A stretch of DNA of 64,000 nucleotides from the NCBI GenBank assembly GCA_003134995.1, contig PLDC01000015.1, positions 1 to 64,000 of the forward strand, in the 5' to 3' direction. Made by a program: the position numbers and the translations under genes. Below, piece after piece: positions 61,482 through 64,000 of this stretch; positions within the stretch are counted from its first letter, which is position 1; each line of letters starts with the position of its first letter. The DNA comes from Acidobacteriaceae bacterium (GTDB taxonomy: Bacteria > Acidobacteriota > Terriglobia > Terriglobales > Acidobacteriaceae). The notes beneath the pieces were generated by a model. It was not told the DNA's origin. It did not search any database and saw only the letters and a list, made by a program, of their open reading frames with translations.

Positions 61482-62777
61482 CTAAGCTCGCACTTCCGCC
61501 TGCGCTTTGGCCCGGCGCTCGGCATACAGAGGGAAGGCCTCGCAGAGTTCCAGCACGTCCTTGCGGATCCTCGCCAGCACTGCCGCGTCGGTGCGCTGCA
61601 GCAGAGCTTCAGCGATCCAGCGCCCGACCTGCTTCATCTCAGGTTCTTTCATGCCGCGCGTGGTCAGCGCCGGAGAGCCGATGCGGATTCCGCTTGGCTT
61701 TAGCGGCGGGTTCACATCGAACGGGATCGCATTTTTGTTGACCGTGATGCCGGCCTCGCCCAGCGCCTTCTCGGCCTCGCTGCCCAGCATGCCCTTGGAA
61801 AAAACATCGACCAGCATCACATGCGTGTCAGTGCCGCCTGAAATAATGCGGAATCCTTCAGTGGCCAGCGTTTCCGCCAGCACCTTCGCATTCGCAACGA
61901 CTTGCTGCGCGTACTCGCGGAATTCTGGCTGCATCGCCTCCTGAAAGCAAATCGCCTTCGCGGCGATGATGTGCATCAGCGGCCCGCCCTGCATTCCAGG
62001 GAAAACTACTTTGTCGATTGCCGCCGCGAATTCTGCCTTGGAAAGAATCAGGCCAGCTCTTGGTCCGCGCAGAGTTTTATGAGTTGTCGAAGTAACGATG
62101 TGCGCGTGCGGCACCGGCGAGGGATGCGCGCCTCCTGCCACAAGCCCGGCGAAGTGCGCCATGTCGACTAGATAGAGCGCGCCTACTTTGTCTGCGATCT
62201 GGCGCATGCGAGCGAAATCAATGATGCGCGGGTACGCGCTGCCGCCGCCGATGATGAGCTTCGGGCGGTGCTCCTCTGCGAGTTTTTCCAGCGCGTCATA
62301 GTCAATCGTCTCGGTCTCTTTGGTCACGCCGTAAGGGACAATCTTGTAGGTCTTGCCTGAAAAATTCAGGTGATGTCCGTGCGTGAGATGGCCCCCGTGA
62401 GCCAAGTTCAATCCCAGGATCGTATCGCCCGGCTGCAGCACGGCGGCGTAGGCTTCCATGTTTGCTTGCGAGCCGGCGTGTGGCTGCACATTGGCGTGCT
62501 CCGCGCCGAATAATTGTTTGGCACGATCGCGCGCCAGGTTCTCGACCACGTCCGCGTACTCGCAGCCGCCGTAGTAACGCTTGCCGGGATAGCCTTCGGC
62601 ATACTTGTTGGTGAACACTGAGCCCGCGGCTTCGAGCACGGCTTCACTGACGAAGTTCTCCGAGGCAATCAGTTCGAGACCTTCGTGCTGACGGCGGGCT
62701 TCATTGTCGATGGCGGCGGCAATCTGCGGATCGGCTTCGTACAGCGGGCGATACATCTTAGCTGCGGAATTCTTCAT
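61482..62777 (-). CDS. glyA: Serine hydroxymethyltransferase
   Basis: 431 residues. GlyA converts serine and tetrahydrofolate to glycine and methylene-THF with PLP. PLP Lys234 lies in [12 protein letters not shown], and ELIASENF and [10 protein letters not shown] are conserved. Complete. The start overlaps the preceding GNAT gene by 20 bases if Met1 (with AGGA 8 bases upstream) is used. One-carbon metabolism; no operon partner besides GNAT. Confidence 0.96.
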   Translation of the reverse strand: MKNSAAKMYRPLYEADPQIAAAIDNEARRQHEGLELIASENFVSEAVLEAAGSVFTNKYAEGYPGKRYYGGCEYADVVENLARDRAKQLFGAEHANVQPHAGSQANMEAYAAVLQPGDTILGLNLAHGGHLTHGHHLNFSGKTYKIVPYGVTKETETIDYDALEKLAEEHRPKLIIGGGSAYPRIIDFARMRQIADKVGALYLVDMAHFAGLVAGGAHPSPVPHAHIVTSTTHKTLRGPRAGLILSKAEFAAAIDKVVFPGMQGGPLMHIIAAKAICFQEAMQPEFREYAQQVVANAKVLAETLATEGFRIISGGTDTHVMLVDVFSKGMLGSEAEKALGEAGITVNKNAIPFDVNPPLKPSGIRIGSPALTTRGMKEPEMKQVGRWIAEALLQRTDAAVLARIRKDVLELCEAFPLYAERRAKAQAEVRA

Positions 62778-63267
62778 GTGGTTTTCCTAAAGGTGTTTCG
62801 TAAACGTTGGGGCGGTGCAGTTCCATGTAGCGCTCCGGAGCCTTCACCGGAGTGAAGCCAAACTTTGCGTAGAGTTCATGCGCATCGCGGGTCAAAAGAA
62901 TCCAGCGCCGCAGATTCTGCAGCGAGGGATGCTCGATGATGCATTGCATCAGCCACTTGCTCAACCCGCGGCCGCGATGCGACTCCAGCACAAATACATC
63001 GCCGAGGTAAGCCACGGTGGCGAAGTCGCTGACCACGCGCGCGAAACCAACTTGCGCTCCGCCCTCTTCGTAAATGCCGAAACACAATGAGTGCTCGATC
63101 GATCGCGCCACAACGTCGCGCGGAATGCCCTTGGCCCAATAACAGTTGGTCAGAAAACCGTGAACCACATCCAGATCCATGCGCGCACGATTGGTACTGA
63201 TCAGAAACTCGCCGCGCCGGTGCTCCATAATTTCTGAGTCAAGGCCGTTGGCGTGGGTGCTTTCCAC
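62758..63267 (-). CDS. GNAT-family N-acetyltransferase
   Basis: 169 residues. Central [33 protein letters not shown] contains the acetyl-CoA pyrophosphate loop (HRGRGLS, motif A). YAKFGFTP is the usual motif B end. It acetylates an amine substrate not predictable here. The 3' end overlaps glyA by 20 bases, suggesting co-transcription. Confidence 0.85.
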   Translation of the reverse strand: MESTHANGLDSEIMEHRRGEFLISTNRARMDLDVVHGFLTNCYWAKGIPRDVVARSIEHSLCFGIYEEGGAQVGFARVVSDFATVAYLGDVFVLESHRGRGLSKWLMQCIIEHPSLQNLRRWILLTRDAHELYAKFGFTPVKAPERYMELHRPNVYETPLGKPHEEFRS

Positions 63268-63621
63268 TCAAGCATTCTAACCTGCCGGACTTGGTTGCAG
63301 CTTGACGCCGAGAGTTGCCGCTGAGTCTGGGTTGCTCATCTGCATCGACTCTGGGCGTTCGCATTCCCAGGCTCTGCAGGTGTCCCGATTTGGAAAAATT
63401 CCGCCCTCAGCTCCGGTCTAGAGACTTATTTCTTTTGATGAAAGGCTTGACAGTAGCCCGTTTCGGACGTATTGTGAACACAGCATTACAGAGTAAGTCC
63501 ATTAGATTACTATAGTATCCATCCCCCGCTTTTGTTGCCTGTTTCCAGATGGCCAGCCGTTTTCGGTTGACCCCACCCATCTGTCACCGGTGACCACTTT
63601 TAAACCAGGAGCCTCATAGAA
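63268..63621. other. Intergenic region with a promoter
   Basis: 354 bases, no gene. A TTGACA (63447-63452) and TATTGT (63470-63475) with a 17-bp gap look like a sigma-70 promoter for the downstream histidine phosphatase. The left part is the promoter side of the GNAT-glyA unit on the other strand. Confidence 0.6.
63447..63475 (+). promoter_or_regulatory. Sigma-70-type promoter for the histidine phosphatase gene
   Basis: TTGACA at 63447-63452 and TATTGT at 63470-63475 with 17 bp between; the start codon is 147 bases downstream of the -10, leaving a long leader. Confidence 0.6.
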
Positions 63622-64000
63622 ATGGGAAAGCTTATACTTGTGCGCCATGGACATACCTGCCTCAACGTACCCGGGAGAGACGAGAGATTACGGGGTTGGC
63701 TAGACATCCCGTTGGACGATCAAGGGCTGCAAGAAGCGGCGGACACGGCGGAGCGTCTGGCGGATCATCGGGTCGAAGCCATTTACTCTTCTGACCTTCG
63801 CCGCGCGCGGCAGACAGCCGAAGTCTTGCGCCGCCGCACCGGCGCACCACGGGTCGCGACCAGCAAAGATCTACGCCCCTGGAATCTGGGAGTGTTTTGC
63901 GGCCAGAGAGTGTATGACATTCTGCCCTTTCTCAACCTGTTGAACCAGCATCCTGACATGGTCGCGCCCAGCGGCGAGTCGTTTTATCAGTTCTACGGCC
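63622..64000 (+). CDS. Histidine phosphatase superfamily protein, 5' part
   Basis: 126 complete codons to the window edge. MGKLILVRHGHT is the catalytic RHG motif; LDIPLDDQGLQEA and YSSDLRRARQTAE are also typical of the phosphoglycerate-mutase/cobalamin-phosphatase type. The phosphohistidine is His9 (in RHG). Function (phosphosugar phosphatase, CobC-like or other) cannot be decided from the N-terminal half. Confidence 0.85.
   Translation, partial: MGKLILVRHGHTCLNVPGRDERLRGWLDIPLDDQGLQEAADTAERLADHRVEAIYSSDLRRARQTAEVLRRRTGAPRVATSKDLRPWNLGVFCGQRVYDILPFLNLLNQHPDMVAPSGESFYQFYG

Overview
The window looks like a chromosome segment of an Acidobacteriota bacterium (Terriglobia / Koribacter-like). The signs are a VWFA-related secreted protein of the phylum-typical kind, a serine/threonine kinase fused to TPR repeats, multihaem and PHM-like cytochrome proteins, two HpnI/ceramide-glucosyltransferase-like enzymes, GC-rich codon use, and a heavy load of small dispersed repeats. 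These repeats (heptamer tandems, palindromic GTCATYCCGAGC elements, CACAGGGGACACAGGGG elements) lie between genes and also in frame inside several of them. The assignment is inference; no 16S gene is present.

Layout. 1-6.2 kb: the end of an Lgt-like gene, a small membrane protein, a radical SAM enzyme of the tetraether/membrane-spanning lipid synthase type, then rsmG-parA-parB with a 27-bp-period array of TGTTCC-N4-GGAACA sites before parA (candidate centromere). 6.2-15.7 kb: accessory and secreted proteins among many repeats (IS1595 remnant, VWFA-related protein, STAS protein, BNR/YCF48-like propeller, degenerate receiver). 15.7-18.4 kb: gyrA. 18.7-24.8 kb: hypothetical proteins, a frameshifted PIN-like gene, a GT39-like membrane protein, a CPBP protease and a DmpA-family peptidase. 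25.1-26.7 kb: RecQ-family helicase. 26.7-28.6 kb: a retron (ncRNA, nucleoside-deoxyribosyltransferase-like effector, reverse transcriptase) carrying two separate lesions. 28.7-31.1 kb: hemE-hemG. 31.3-36.5 kb: dienelactone hydrolase, a cytochrome c/PHM-like gene broken by an in-frame TAG, GT39, and a dihaem cytochrome. 36.5-41.5 kb: CAP protein, glnB-glnD, amidohydrolase. 41.6-50.1 kb: Flp pilin, LolA-like protein, GT21, epimerase, S9 peptidase, Ser/Thr kinase. 50.4-57.8 kb: hybrid histidine kinase, frameshifted lipoprotein, HpnI-like enzyme, two MacB/FtsX-type permeases. 57.9-64 kb: rnpB, two tiny ORFs, GT4, an antitoxin fragment, glyA, GNAT, and the start of a histidine phosphatase gene.

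How the genes work together: rsmG-parA-parB plus the site array form a chromosome segregation locus; hemE and hemG overlap and act in haem synthesis; glnB and glnD form the PII nitrogen-signalling pair; the retron genes and ncRNA form an anti-phage-type unit that looks inactivated or switched off. Several genes are broken by one-base shifts or one stop codon (PIN-like, retron effector, cytochrome/PHM, lipoprotein), so part of the apparent decay could be sequencing error.
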